DNA of 36,791 nt from Crocinitomicaceae bacterium (GCA_024639405.1 JAHEIL010000006.1:1421-38211); one strand, 5' to 3'. Positions 25,890 through 34,537 are shown, counted from the first letter of the stretch. The notes: generated by a model from the sequence alone, not told the origin. A program made the numbers and translations.

Positions 25890-26057
25890 TAAAAATTGAA
25901 AAAAAAATAACTTTTTTTATTTTGAATGTCGCATCTGTTTTGAAAACAAGTATTTAGCACTCGATAAAAATCTATTTTCAACCGTTTAATCAAAAGATCT
26001 ACAATTCAACTTCTATTTTATTGGATTTCTTATCTTTACTTTTTTTAAATACACGAT

Positions 26058-27512
26058 ATGAATTTTCTTCGCTTTTTAATTGTTTTTTGGTTTATTGCTA
26101 GCAGTTCATTTGCTAAAAGTCAGGAATCAACTTTGCGTGCCTATTTAGATATGAAACAATTTTATGCGCCAGGATCGGGCGATTACATGGAATTTTACTT
26201 TCAGTTTATAGGTCCAACAATCAGCTATAAAGGTGTACAAGGTGGTTTACAAGGAGAATTAGCAATTTCATTACTTATTAAAGATGATAAAGGTCAAATT
26301 GCCAACCAGACAGCTTATCGTCTGCAAACGCCATTGATGCGCGATAGTATTGTGGAGGATTTTTATGAACTAAAACGTGTTCTTTTAAAGCCTGGAAATT
26401 ATACTTTAGACATAAAATTTGAGGATTTAAATTCGAGCGCAAGTCCTGTTACAGCATCTCAAAAGTTTGTTGTAGATGCTACTGATGGAACGATCTTTAC
26501 CTCTGACATTGAAGCAATAGAATACGCGTATAAAGGAGATGAAACGTCTTCATTTTATAAATCTGGATATACAATTATACCGCGATTAACAACATTTTAT
26601 CCCAAAGAACTTTCTAAAATCCCTGTATATTTCGAATTATACAACACCAATTTGTTAGAAGATAGTGTTTGTGGTTTGAAACAGTCAATTGTAAATTTAG
26701 AAACAAACACAGAATTGAGTGATTATACTGTGTTCTCAAAATTAAAAACAGCAGCAGTACTTCCTCAATTAAAAACCGTTGACATTGCTAAAATCCCCAC
26801 TGGAAAATATGCGATAAATTATACTTTGTTGTCAAGAAGTATGAAAGAATTAACAACGCAAACCTATAACTTTGAGCGAAGCAATGACATTGAACAGGTA
26901 ATAGATTTTGATAATTTAGTGTTAGATCCTGCATTTCAAGCTTCTATATCCAATGACAGTGTTGCTTTTTACTTGGCGAGTTTATATCCAATTGCTAAAA
27001 ATCAAGAATCACGCAATATTTCTGATGTATTAAAAACAAAAGATCTTCAAAAACAACGTCGCCACATTCAAGCGTTTTGGTTGGTGACGGCTCCCAAAAA
27101 CACATACGAAGCATGGTTGAAATACAAAGGTCAAGTGCAATTAGTACAACGATTGTATTCTAATAATTTCCAAGATGGATTTGAAACAGATCGCGGACGT
27201 GTTTACCTGCAATACGGTTCACCTAGTTCATTAATTGTTCGTGAAACATCTGCTTCAGAGTATCCCTATGAAATTTGGCAATACAATAAAATTGGCATGT
27301 ACAGTAATAGAAGATTTATATTTTACAATCCTGATTTAGTCAATAATACACACCGATTGTTGCACTCAGATATGTTGGGTGAGATTAAAAATCAAGGTTG
27401 GCAACAAGTATTAGTGAAACGTCATACAGATGCTGAAAACATCGATAATCCAAATGGGAAAGTGCAACGCCAGTTTGGAGATAATAGTAATGATTTGTTT
27501 CGTCAATATTAA
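26058..27512 (+). CDS. GWxTD-domain secreted protein
   Basis: This 484-aa protein has a signal peptide (MNFLRFLIVFWFIASSSFAKS). The C-terminal GWxTD domain has its core near residues 373-390, here reading GFETDRGRVYLQYGSP (Phe instead of the usual Trp), followed by YPYEIWQYNK and a final FIFYNPD strand. Residues 25-300 are beta-rich with no recognised domain. The GWxTD family is widespread in Bacteroidota and of unknown function. It lies 31 bp upstream of a glycosyltransferase on the same strand, so the two may be co-transcribed. Confidence 0.87.
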   Translation: MNFLRFLIVFWFIASSSFAKSQESTLRAYLDMKQFYAPGSGDYMEFYFQFIGPTISYKGVQGGLQGELAISLLIKDDKGQIANQTAYRLQTPLMRDSIVEDFYELKRVLLKPGNYTLDIKFEDLNSSASPVTASQKFVVDATDGTIFTSDIEAIEYAYKGDETSSFYKSGYTIIPRLTTFYPKELSKIPVYFELYNTNLLEDSVCGLKQSIVNLETNTELSDYTVFSKLKTAAVLPQLKTVDIAKIPTGKYAINYTLLSRSMKELTTQTYNFERSNDIEQVIDFDNLVLDPAFQASISNDSVAFYLASLYPIAKNQESRNISDVLKTKDLQKQRRHIQAFWLVTAPKNTYEAWLKYKGQVQLVQRLYSNNFQDGFETDRGRVYLQYGSPSSLIVRETSASEYPYEIWQYNKIGMYSNRRFIFYNPDLVNNTHRLLHSDMLGEIKNQGWQQVLVKRHTDAENIDNPNGKVQRQFGDNSNDLFRQY

Positions 27513-27543
27513 TTACTAATATTGCGCACTAAAAAAAACTGCA

Positions 27544-28572
27544 TTGGATTCATTAGCGATTGTTATTTTAAATTGGAATGGAAAAGAATTTCTTGAGAAA
27601 TTTCTGCCAAGTGTCGTTGCGTACTCTAATGGTTCTCAAATAATTGTTGCAGACAATGCTTCTACGGATGATTCTATAAGTTTTGTTCAAAAGTATTATC
27701 CAACAATTGAACTGATTAAAAATGATTCCAACGGTGGTTTTGCAAAAGGATATAACGATGCATTGAAACAGGTGAAATCTGATTTGTATTTGTTGTTGAA
27801 CAGCGATATCGAAGTGACTGAAAATTGGTTAAAACCCCTGTTGGAAGTGATGAAAGATCCAACAGTAGCTGGATGTCAGCCAAAAATTTTATCTTATCAA
27901 AATAAAAATTATTTTGAGCATGCTGGTGCTTCAGGTGGTTATTTAGACCATAATTATTTTCCATTTTGTCGTGGACGCATTTTTAATAAATTTGAAAAAG
28001 ACGAAGGACAATACGAAGGACAGGCTGAAGTATTCTGGGCAACAGGTGCAGCCTTATTAATTCGTGCTGAACTTTTTCACCATGTTAATGGTTTTGATGA
28101 AGCATTTTTTGCACACATGGAAGAAATCGATTTGTGTTGGAGAATAAAAAAAATAGGCTATAAATTTATGGTAGAACCTAAAAGTTTTATTTATCACGTA
28201 GGTGGAGGAACACTTCCTTACTTGTCGCCAAAAAAATCGTATTTAAACTTTAGAAACAGTTTGTTTATGTTGGTAAAAAACCACGAAGGAGCTTTGTTTC
28301 CGAAGTTGGTTTACAGAATGCTATTAGATGGACTTGCGGCTGTTCGCTTCATTGTATTGAGAGAATGGAAACATTTAGCAAGTGTATTCAATGCGCACAT
28401 GGCTTTGTACAAACATTTACCGATTTTACTTCAACAACGGAAAGAAATCCAACAAAATAAAGGGATTACCAATAAAGCAGGATTATACCAAGGCAGTATT
28501 ATTTGGGCACGTTATTTTAAAGGTGTTACCAAATTTAAATCCTTAAATCAACGTTTGTTTGATTCAAAATGA
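27544..28572 (+). CDS. Glycosyltransferase family 2 (rhamnosyltransferase-like), TTG start
   Basis: This 342-aa cytosolic GT-A enzyme begins LDSLAIVILNWNGKEFLEKF. No ATG or GTG exists in frame after the previous in-frame stop, so TTG at 27544 is the likely start. Sugar-nucleotide and metal motifs are IIVADNASTDDS, LYLLLNSDIEV (DxD-like) and WATGAALLIR. The acceptor region FDEAFFAHMEEIDLCWRIKKIGYKF is the strongest family mark. C-terminal helices near residues 230-300 may touch the membrane. It probably transfers a sugar to a polysaccharide or lipid carrier; donor and acceptor cannot be told. The 3' end overlaps convergent aroQ by 25 bp. Confidence 0.88.
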   Translation: MDSLAIVILNWNGKEFLEKFLPSVVAYSNGSQIIVADNASTDDSISFVQKYYPTIELIKNDSNGGFAKGYNDALKQVKSDLYLLLNSDIEVTENWLKPLLEVMKDPTVAGCQPKILSYQNKNYFEHAGASGGYLDHNYFPFCRGRIFNKFEKDEGQYEGQAEVFWATGAALLIRAELFHHVNGFDEAFFAHMEEIDLCWRIKKIGYKFMVEPKSFIYHVGGGTLPYLSPKKSYLNFRNSLFMLVKNHEGALFPKLVYRMLLDGLAAVRFIVLREWKHLASVFNAHMALYKHLPILLQQRKEIQQNKGITNKAGLYQGSIIWARYFKGVTKFKSLNQRLFDSK

Positions 28573-28970
28573 TGTAAGGCTAATCGGTAACTATCTAAGC
28601 CAAAACCAAAAACACAACCAATTGCAACAGGTGAAATTAATGAAGTGTGACGAAATTCTTCGCGTGCAGTAATGTTCGAAATATGAACTTCAATAACGGG
28701 TGTTTGAATTGCTTCTACACAATCTCGGATTGCTACACTCGTATGCGTATAACCACCAGCATTTAATATAATTCCATCGACGTTAGCCTGTTGTAATTCA
28801 TTGATGATTTCACCTTCTACATTCGATTGAATATAAATTAATTCAGTAGTTGTAGTTAATTTCAAGGCCTCAAAAAAGGTTTCAAAGCTTTCTGTGCCGT
28901 ATATTTGTGGTGCGCGCGAACCTAGTAAGTTAAGATTCGGGCCATTAATGATTAAAATTTTCATACGCAT
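28548..28970 (-). CDS. aroQ: 3-dehydroquinate dehydratase, type II
   Basis: This 140-aa protein matches AroQ along its whole length: NGPNLNLLGSR (9-19), with R19 and Y24 as the expected active-site pair, then IQSNVEGEIIN, NAGGYTHTSVAIRD (usually NPGAYTHTS), EVHISNITAREEFRHTSLIS and the C-terminal GFGLDSYRLAL. It converts 3-dehydroquinate to 3-dehydroshikimate in the shikimate pathway in the cytoplasm. ATG 28970 gives MRMKILII; ATG 28964 (MKILII) is an equally good start. Convergent overlap with the glycosyltransferase is 25 bp, and the start codon overlaps that of divergent xerD. Confidence 0.95.
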   Translation of the reverse strand: MRMKILIINGPNLNLLGSRAPQIYGTESFETFFEALKLTTTTELIYIQSNVEGEIINELQQANVDGIILNAGGYTHTSVAIRDCVEAIQTPVIEVHISNITAREEFRHTSLISPVAIGCVFGFGLDSYRLALHHFESNKR

Positions 28971-29868
28971 GTTACATTGGGAACGCTATATTAAGGATTT
29001 TGTTTCGTTCTTGAAAATCGAAAAAGGATTAGCAGAGAATTCAATCTTTGCCTATCAGAATGATGTGCGTAAATTACAAGTGTTTTCTGAGGCACGTAAT
29101 TTAGACGCGAAAGCCATTGAATACGCGCATTTACAAGAATTTATTTCCGTCCTTTTTGACTTGGGATTGCATGCTAGATCACAAGCAAGAATTATTAGCG
29201 GCATCAAACAATTTTTTGTTTTTTTATTAGTTGAAGATGAAATTAATGACGATCCGAGTGAATTATTGGAATTACCAAAAGTTGGACGCAAGCTTCCTGA
29301 AGTTTTAACCATTGAAGAAATTGATGCATTAATTCAAGCCATTGATCGAACAAAAGCAGAGAGTCAACGCAATATTGCAATTCTTGAAACATTGTACAGT
29401 TGTGGCTTGCGTGTTAGTGAATTAGTTAGTTTACGTTTTTCTGATTTGTACTTCGAAGAAGGTTTCATTCGTGTAATTGGAAAAGGAAATAAAGAACGCT
29501 TGGTTCCAGTTAGTAAATCCGTAGAAAAAGAGATAAATCGCTATAAAGCAGATGTGCGCGATCATCAAACTGTTCAACCAGGAAATGAAAACATCGTTTT
29601 TTTGAATCGAAGAGGAGCTAAATTAACCCGTGTAATGATATTTACGATAATTCGACAGTTGGCTGCTGCTATTGGTTTGAAAAAAACAATTTCACCACAT
29701 ACTTTTCGCCATTCTTTCGCGACACATTTAATTGAAGGAGGAGCCAATCTGAGAGCCATTCAAGACATGTTGGGACATGAAAGTATTACTACGACAGAAA
29801 TATACACACATTTAGATCAACGATTCATTCGTGATGCAATCATCCGTTTTCATCCTAGAAATAGTTAA
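28969..29868 (+). CDS. xerD: Tyrosine recombinase XerD-like
   Basis: Starting at ATG 28969 (MLHWERYIKDFVSFL) it has 299 aa, the usual XerC/XerD length. A GTG further upstream at 28894 would lie within aroQ and is rejected. The N-terminal SAM-like core-binding domain covers 1-95. The catalytic set is complete: R148 (GLRVSE), K172 (GKGNKERLVPV), H244-x-x-R247 (HTFRHSF), H270 (MLGHESI) and Y279 (TEIYTHLD). It should resolve chromosome dimers at dif with FtsK. No dif-like site was found nearby. Being single and flanked by housekeeping genes, it looks chromosomal rather than a phage integrase. Confidence 0.94.
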   Translation: MLHWERYIKDFVSFLKIEKGLAENSIFAYQNDVRKLQVFSEARNLDAKAIEYAHLQEFISVLFDLGLHARSQARIISGIKQFFVFLLVEDEINDDPSELLELPKVGRKLPEVLTIEEIDALIQAIDRTKAESQRNIAILETLYSCGLRVSELVSLRFSDLYFEEGFIRVIGKGNKERLVPVSKSVEKEINRYKADVRDHQTVQPGNENIVFLNRRGAKLTRVMIFTIIRQLAAAIGLKKTISPHTFRHSFATHLIEGGANLRAIQDMLGHESITTTEIYTHLDQRFIRDAIIRFHPRNS

Positions 29869-29946
29869 TTTGATACTTATTTAAATTGATTCTTCACTTT
29901 ATTTTATTGAATTTTGTAGCTGTTTTTGAGGGTTAAACGAAATTTT

Positions 29947-31185
29947 ATGAAGCAGAAATTAGAGTTAATGGCACCTGCAGGTTCTTATGAATCACTCAGT
30001 GCAGCAATAAAAGCTGGAGCAAATTCAGTGTACTTTGGAGTTGAGCAATTAAATATGAGAACCAAATCCACACATAATTTTACACTTGAAGATTTGCCTA
30101 AAATTGCTTCATTATGTGCTGAAAATGGAATGAAAAGTTACTTAACGCTAAACACAATTGTTTATGATCACGATATTCAATTAATGAAACGAATAGTTGA
30201 TTCTGCTAAAGAAAGTGGTATAACAGCAATAATTGCCTCTGACCATGCTGTGATGAATTATTGTCGTAAAATAAACATGGTAGTGCATATTTCGACTCAA
30301 GCTAATATTACCAATATAGAAACTGTTGAGTTTTATGCAGTTTTTGCGGATGTAATGGTTTTAGCAAGAGAATTAAGTTTACTGCAAGTACAAGCAATTA
30401 ATAAAGAAATAGAACGTCGTGAAATCACAGGGCCTTCTGGAAACCTAGTTAGAACAGAGGTTTTTGGTCATGGAGCTTTATGTATGGCTGTATCTGGTAA
30501 ATGTTATTTAAGTTTACACACAAATTACTCATCTGCTAATCGAGGCGCTTGCATTCAAAATTGCAGAAAAAGTTATGTAGTAATGGATAAAGATGAGGGA
30601 GTTGAATTTGAAGTTGACAATGAATTTATTATGTCTGCAAAAGACCTTTGTACAATTGATTTCATAGATAAAATTATTGATGCAGGTGTAACTGTTTTAA
30701 AAATAGAAGGAAGGGGTCGAAGTGCAGATTATGTATATACAACGACACAATGTTATCGTGAAGCAATCGATTCTTTTTCCAATAGTACATTTAATCTTGA
30801 AAAAGTTGAAGGTTGGAAAGAACGATTAAGTACAGTGTTTAATCGTGGTTTTTGGGATGGATATTACTTAGGACGAAAAATGGGGGAATGGAGTAATGAT
30901 GCCGGTTCAAAAGCTACGAAACGTAAAGTATACATTGGTAAAGGAATGAAATTTTATGAAACAGCAGGTGTCGGTGAGTTTTTTATTGAGGCTCAAGGTG
31001 TAGAAGTTGGTGACGAATTGATTGTTACAGGACCTACAACTGGTGTTGTTGAACTTGTCCTACAAGAAATGCGTTGTGAAGATCTTTCCGTTAATTCTGT
31101 TAAACGAGGAGCTACAATTACATTTCCCATAAATGAAAAAATAAGACCTTCTGATAAATTGTATAAATTAATTCCTGTCATATGA
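29947..31185 (+). CDS. U32 peptidase-family protein, probable Fe-S RNA hydroxylase (TrhP-like)
   Basis: ATG 29947 gives MKQKLELMAPAGSYES and 412 aa; the TTG at 29926 is rejected. N-terminal LMAPAGSYESLSAAIKAGANSVYFG and VHISTQANI are standard for the family. The U32 signature (about 174-210: EVFGHGALCMAVSGKC, RGACIQNCR) supplies four cysteines C179, C186, C202 and C206. In UbiU/UbiV and TrhP-type members these bind a 4Fe-4S cluster. Family members studied recently are prephenate/O2-linked tRNA or rRNA hydroxylases or ubiquinone hydroxylation factors rather than proteases. Length and layout fit TrhP/YrrO best, but this is inference. The stop codon overlaps the ferredoxin start as ATGA. Confidence 0.9.
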   Translation: MKQKLELMAPAGSYESLSAAIKAGANSVYFGVEQLNMRTKSTHNFTLEDLPKIASLCAENGMKSYLTLNTIVYDHDIQLMKRIVDSAKESGITAIIASDHAVMNYCRKINMVVHISTQANITNIETVEFYAVFADVMVLARELSLLQVQAINKEIERREITGPSGNLVRTEVFGHGALCMAVSGKCYLSLHTNYSSANRGACIQNCRKSYVVMDKDEGVEFEVDNEFIMSAKDLCTIDFIDKIIDAGVTVLKIEGRGRSADYVYTTTQCYREAIDSFSNSTFNLEKVEGWKERLSTVFNRGFWDGYYLGRKMGEWSNDAGSKATKRKVYIGKGMKFYETAGVGEFFIEAQGVEVGDELIVTGPTTGVVELVLQEMRCEDLSVNSVKRGATITFPINEKIRPSDKLYKLIPVI

Positions 31186-31415
31186 TTAGAGTTATTCAAC
31201 ACCGTCATAAATGTATAGGATGCAATGCCTGTGTTGAGGCTGACAAATTCCGTTGGCGTGTTTCTAAAAAAGATGGGAAATGCACACTTATTGGAGGTGT
31301 AGAAAAAAAAGGTTGGTTTTCTGTTTTAGTTGATAATGATGAATTACCGGCATTGGAGGCTGCAAAAATACATTGTCCAGTTAATATTATACGATACGAG
31401 CTACTTGATAAATAA
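31182..31415 (+). CDS. Small single-cluster ferredoxin coupled to the U32 gene
   Basis: This 77-aa protein carries C11-I-G-C14-N-A-C17 and a fourth ligand C65-P66, the pattern for one 4Fe-4S cluster in a small bacterial ferredoxin; C34 is extra. The ATG overlaps the U32 stop (ATGA), so the two are translationally coupled. The likely role is electron delivery to the U32 protein's own cluster, an inference from gene order. It ends 2 bp before the stop of the convergent membrane protein gene. Confidence 0.9.
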   Translation: MIRVIQHRHKCIGCNACVEADKFRWRVSKKDGKCTLIGGVEKKGWFSVLVDNDELPALEAAKIHCPVNIIRYELLDK

Positions 31416-31417
31416 AA

Positions 31418-31960
31418 CTAAACCTTTAGATAGTCTTGATACATTTTTTTATTCCAAAAATAAAAGATAAATGCACAGCCGATAATTAAAACAGAATAAA
31501 TTACCGCAGCACTATGCACATTTTTATACCATTCAGTATAGTTGATTAAAAGCCACATTACGGTTGAAACAATTCCAGCATAGACTAAAAATTTCGACAT
31601 CATTAATCCAAAGTATCGATTGAATCGGTGAATATCTTTCGGGAATTTATAAAAAATAGCTGGCCAACTTTCTTTTTTCCCTAAGTATAAATACGCCACA
31701 AAATTACTGAATGAATATTCTTTTTTAGAAGGGATAAGTGAAATTGGTTTGAAAATAACTAAGAAATAACAATAAAGTGAATAAAAAGTTAGCAGTCCAA
31801 TTGTTACTAACAAAGGCGTCCAATTCATTCCTAAAACAGCAACCAATGGATTACTTTCTTTCGATAAATCAGGTGTTAAATTGTGAGTGCAATAAGCATC
31901 ATATGCTCTCGAAAACAGTATCCAAGCTGAAATTAAGATAAAAGTAGCCGTTTTTTTCAT
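31418..31960 (-). CDS. Membrane protein of unknown function
   Basis: This 180-aa protein has four likely membrane segments near residues 5-20, 50-70, 122-140 and 150-168. The remaining loops are polar, with the phrase LGKKESWPAIFYKFPKDIHRFNRYFG in the middle. I do not recognise a family and see no catalytic motif. Its ATG overlaps the stop of the upstream T9SS cargo gene by 4 bp (ATGA), so the two are translationally coupled. The stop lies 2 bp from that of the convergent ferredoxin. Confidence 0.78.
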   Translation of the reverse strand: MKKTATFILISAWILFSRAYDAYCTHNLTPDLSKESNPLVAVLGMNWTPLLVTIGLLTFYSLYCYFLVIFKPISLIPSKKEYSFSNFVAYLYLGKKESWPAIFYKFPKDIHRFNRYFGLMMSKFLVYAGIVSTVMWLLINYTEWYKNVHSAAVIYSVLIIGCAFIFYFWNKKMYQDYLKV

Positions 31961-33195
31961 AGTTTAATAAAGTTTCTATTAAGAATGCCTTTGTTAGAAA
32001 TCACTGATAAAAAATACGTACCAGGTAAAAGTGACTCTACGTTTAAGGTTGCTTCATTCGCTTCATTTACAGAAGTTTGTAGAACAATTTTACCAAAAAT
32101 TGTAGAAATTACAAATGTTTTAAATGTTAAATTTTCAGAATGAATCGAAATGCTTTGATTTGTTGGATTGGGAGTAAGTGTCAAATTGTATGATTCATTC
32201 AATGTTTCTATATGATTGGTGAGAGAATTGATGTAAGGTTGAAGGAAATTTGAAAGATTCAACGTGTGAAGTTTTTGAGGTATTGTAGCCAAAGCATTAG
32301 AAAAATGTTCATTTGATACGTAATAATCGATTCCATTTTCGGAAGTAATACCTTCTGTCTGGTGAAAAGGTAAATTGAGTCCTACTTTTCGTTTGTTGCC
32401 ACTTTCAAAATTTGTTCCTTGAAAATCATATAAAAGATACAGAAAAGGTTGAAGCAAACTACTGTATCCAATTAAGGTAATCAAACGTTTTTCTTCTTGA
32501 TAATTAGCACCTGTAATTAATCCGTTAACAGGAATCGTTGCTTTCAATTGCGCACTATATGTTCCTGGAATTTTTGGTAATACATAAATTGTTGACTGTT
32601 GATTGAGCCATTGTTTAGTAAAAAGATAAATGCTATCAGATGATACAATAAATGCTTCACAATCAAAATTGGTATTGTTTCCACTTGTTGCAGTAAAATC
32701 TGTTTGATTTGAATACGTAAACCATATCGTGTCAACCGAAATAACTGAAGTAAACAAGCTATTTTTGGCGATTCGAAGAATGTGTAAATCTGTTCGATTG
32801 CCACTTGAATTGTTTCCAAAATCTCCAATGTAAATATAGTTTGCATCTTGTGTTATTTCTTCCCAATCCGTATTGGTGCAATTCAAAATGGATTGAGTAG
32901 TTATTAGGGAAGCATCATTTGGATTGAGTTGATATAAATTGAGATCGTTGTTATCGTTATGTGTCCAAATTGCATTGTTGTAATAAATCAACCCTGAACT
33001 TTCTTGTAAACTTGCAGGTAAATCCAACGAATTAATGACGTTAACTGAAGTAGTTGGATACGAACAGCTTCCATCGTTTAGTTGAGCTGCAGCATTATAA
33101 TTTATAGCTAAAGGATCTGTACAACCAGTAAGTTGCGCATTTAATTGTTGAACACTTAAAACAATCAAACAAACTAAAAACACAAACTTTAACAT
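31957..33195 (-). CDS. T9SS-exported protein with GCTDP motif and propeller-like middle
   Basis: This 412-aa protein has a signal peptide (MLKFVFLVCLIVLSVQQLNAQ). One copy of the Bacteroidota motif GCTDPLAINYNAAAQ..DGSC follows (residues 24-44). The beta-rich middle (about 50-320) has aromatic strands such as IWTHNDNNDLNLYQL, YIYIGDFGNNS and YYVSNEHF, suggesting a propeller or esterase-like fold without a visible catalytic site. A type A T9SS sorting domain ends the chain (about 340-412: LTLTPNPTNQSISI, FGKIVLQT, GTYFLSVISN, RNFIKL). It begins 28 bp after rimO on the same strand and is coupled to the membrane protein gene behind it. Confidence 0.88.
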   Translation of the reverse strand: MLKFVFLVCLIVLSVQQLNAQLTGCTDPLAINYNAAAQLNDGSCSYPTTSVNVINSLDLPASLQESSGLIYYNNAIWTHNDNNDLNLYQLNPNDASLITTQSILNCTNTDWEEITQDANYIYIGDFGNNSSGNRTDLHILRIAKNSLFTSVISVDTIWFTYSNQTDFTATSGNNTNFDCEAFIVSSDSIYLFTKQWLNQQSTIYVLPKIPGTYSAQLKATIPVNGLITGANYQEEKRLITLIGYSSLLQPFLYLLYDFQGTNFESGNKRKVGLNLPFHQTEGITSENGIDYYVSNEHFSNALATIPQKLHTLNLSNFLQPYINSLTNHIETLNESYNLTLTPNPTNQSISIHSENLTFKTFVISTIFGKIVLQTSVNEANEATLNVESLLPGTYFLSVISNKGILNRNFIKL

Positions 33196-33223
33196 GAAGT
33201 ATTCAATGTGTTGAAATTTAGAA

Positions 33224-34537
33224 TTATAGGATTAATTTTCCGTACAAATCATAATGATCAGCAGAGGTAATGTTAACCATTGAAAAGTCACCAATTCTTA
33301 AAAATCCATCTGCTTTTTTCACCAATACTTCATTGTCAACTTCAGGTGAATCAAATTCTGTACGACCAATGAAATAATCACCTTCTGCACGATCAAACAA
33401 AACTTTGAAATCCTTACCAACTTTTAATTGGTTCAAATCGTAACTAATTCCTGATTGCAATTCCATAATTAGATCTGCACGTTCTTTTTTTACTTTCGCT
33501 GAAACAGTATCTTCAAATGAATAAGCATGTGTATTTTCTTCGTGAGAATAGGTAAAGATTCCTAAACGATCAAAACGACTGCGCTCAACCCAATCATACA
33601 TTTCTTGAAAATCAGCTGCTGTTTCTCCAGGATATCCTGCGATTAATGTCGTACGCAAAGCAATTCCTGGAACTTTTTCTCGAATCGTAGCAATTAATTC
33701 TTCTGTTTTTTCACGGGTAATTCCACGACGCATCGCTTGTAAAATCTTTGTTGATCCATGTTGCAAAGGCATGTCCAAATAATTGCAGACATTTGAACGT
33801 TCGCGCATCACATCCAATACATCCATTGGAAATCCAGCTGGAAATGCATAATGCAAACGAATCCATTCGATTCCTTCAATATCAGCCAAACGATTGATCA
33901 AATCAGAAAGCGCTCTTTTTTTGTAAAGATCTAATCCATAGTATGTTAAATCTTGTGCGATTAACATTAATTCACGCACACCTTTAGCAGCTAAACCTTT
34001 TGCTTGTGCGACTAAATCTTCAATAGGAGTTGAAATATTTTTACCTCGCATGATTGGAATCGCACAAAATGAACACGGACGATCGCAACCTTCAGCTATT
34101 TTAAAATAGGCGTAATGGTTGGGTGTTGTCAATAAACGTTCACCAACCAACTCATGTTTGTAATCAGCTTTTAATGTTTTTAACAAACGAGGTAAATCAC
34201 GTGTGCCAAAAAATGCATCTACTTCAGGAATTTCTTTTTCTAAGTCGTCTTTGTAACGCTCAGATAAACAGCCTGTAACGTAAACTTTATCAACCATTCC
34301 GTCTGCTTTTGCTTCAGCATAGCGAATAATTGTATCAATTGATTCTTGTTTAGCATTGTCTATGAAACCACATGTGTTGATGATCACAATTTCTGCATCA
34401 TCATCCATGGATTCATGCTCCACGTCAAAATTATTTGCTTTTAATTGCGCCATTAATACTTCTGAATCAAAGATGTTTTTAGAGCAACCAAGGGTTACAA
34501 CATTAACTTTGTTTTTTTTCAGTGTTTTTGTTTTCAT
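33224..34537 (-). CDS. rimO: Ribosomal protein S12 methylthiotransferase RimO
   Basis: This 437-aa protein has the MTTase N-terminal domain with cluster cysteines C18 (TLGCSKN), C56 (NTCGFI) and C90 (VTGCLSERY). The radical SAM motif C151-DRP-C155-SF-C158 follows, then the TIM-barrel strands and the conserved RLHYAFPAGFP and LDMPLQHGSTKIL. A TRAM domain closes the chain (about 370-437). The NIFDSE and CGFIDNAKQES phrases mark RimO rather than MiaB. It adds a methylthio group to the conserved Asp of ribosomal protein S12. The T9SS cargo gene starts 28 bp downstream, so a shared transcript is possible. Confidence 0.96.
   Translation of the reverse strand: MKTKTLKKNKVNVVTLGCSKNIFDSEVLMAQLKANNFDVEHESMDDDAEIVIINTCGFIDNAKQESIDTIIRYAEAKADGMVDKVYVTGCLSERYKDDLEKEIPEVDAFFGTRDLPRLLKTLKADYKHELVGERLLTTPNHYAYFKIAEGCDRPCSFCAIPIMRGKNISTPIEDLVAQAKGLAAKGVRELMLIAQDLTYYGLDLYKKRALSDLINRLADIEGIEWIRLHYAFPAGFPMDVLDVMRERSNVCNYLDMPLQHGSTKILQAMRRGITREKTEELIATIREKVPGIALRTTLIAGYPGETAADFQEMYDWVERSRFDRLGIFTYSHEENTHAYSFEDTVSAKVKKERADLIMELQSGISYDLNQLKVGKDFKVLFDRAEGDYFIGRTEFDSPEVDNEVLVKKADGFLRIGDFSMVNITSADHYDLYGKLIL

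Noticed and set aside
25711-25993. N-terminal extension of the MFS gene and another minus frame over tRNA-Ser
   Set aside because: The first 46 residues of the extended frame translate the tRNA and its terminator; ATG 25710 precedes the real first helix.
28894-28968. Longer xerD start (GTG inside aroQ)
   Set aside because: The added 25 residues are the reverse of AroQ's conserved N-terminus; ATG 28969 gives the standard Xer length.
28969-29868. Phage or island integrase
   Set aside because: Length and motifs fit the chromosomal XerD group, no phage genes or attachment duplication are seen, and the neighbours are housekeeping genes.
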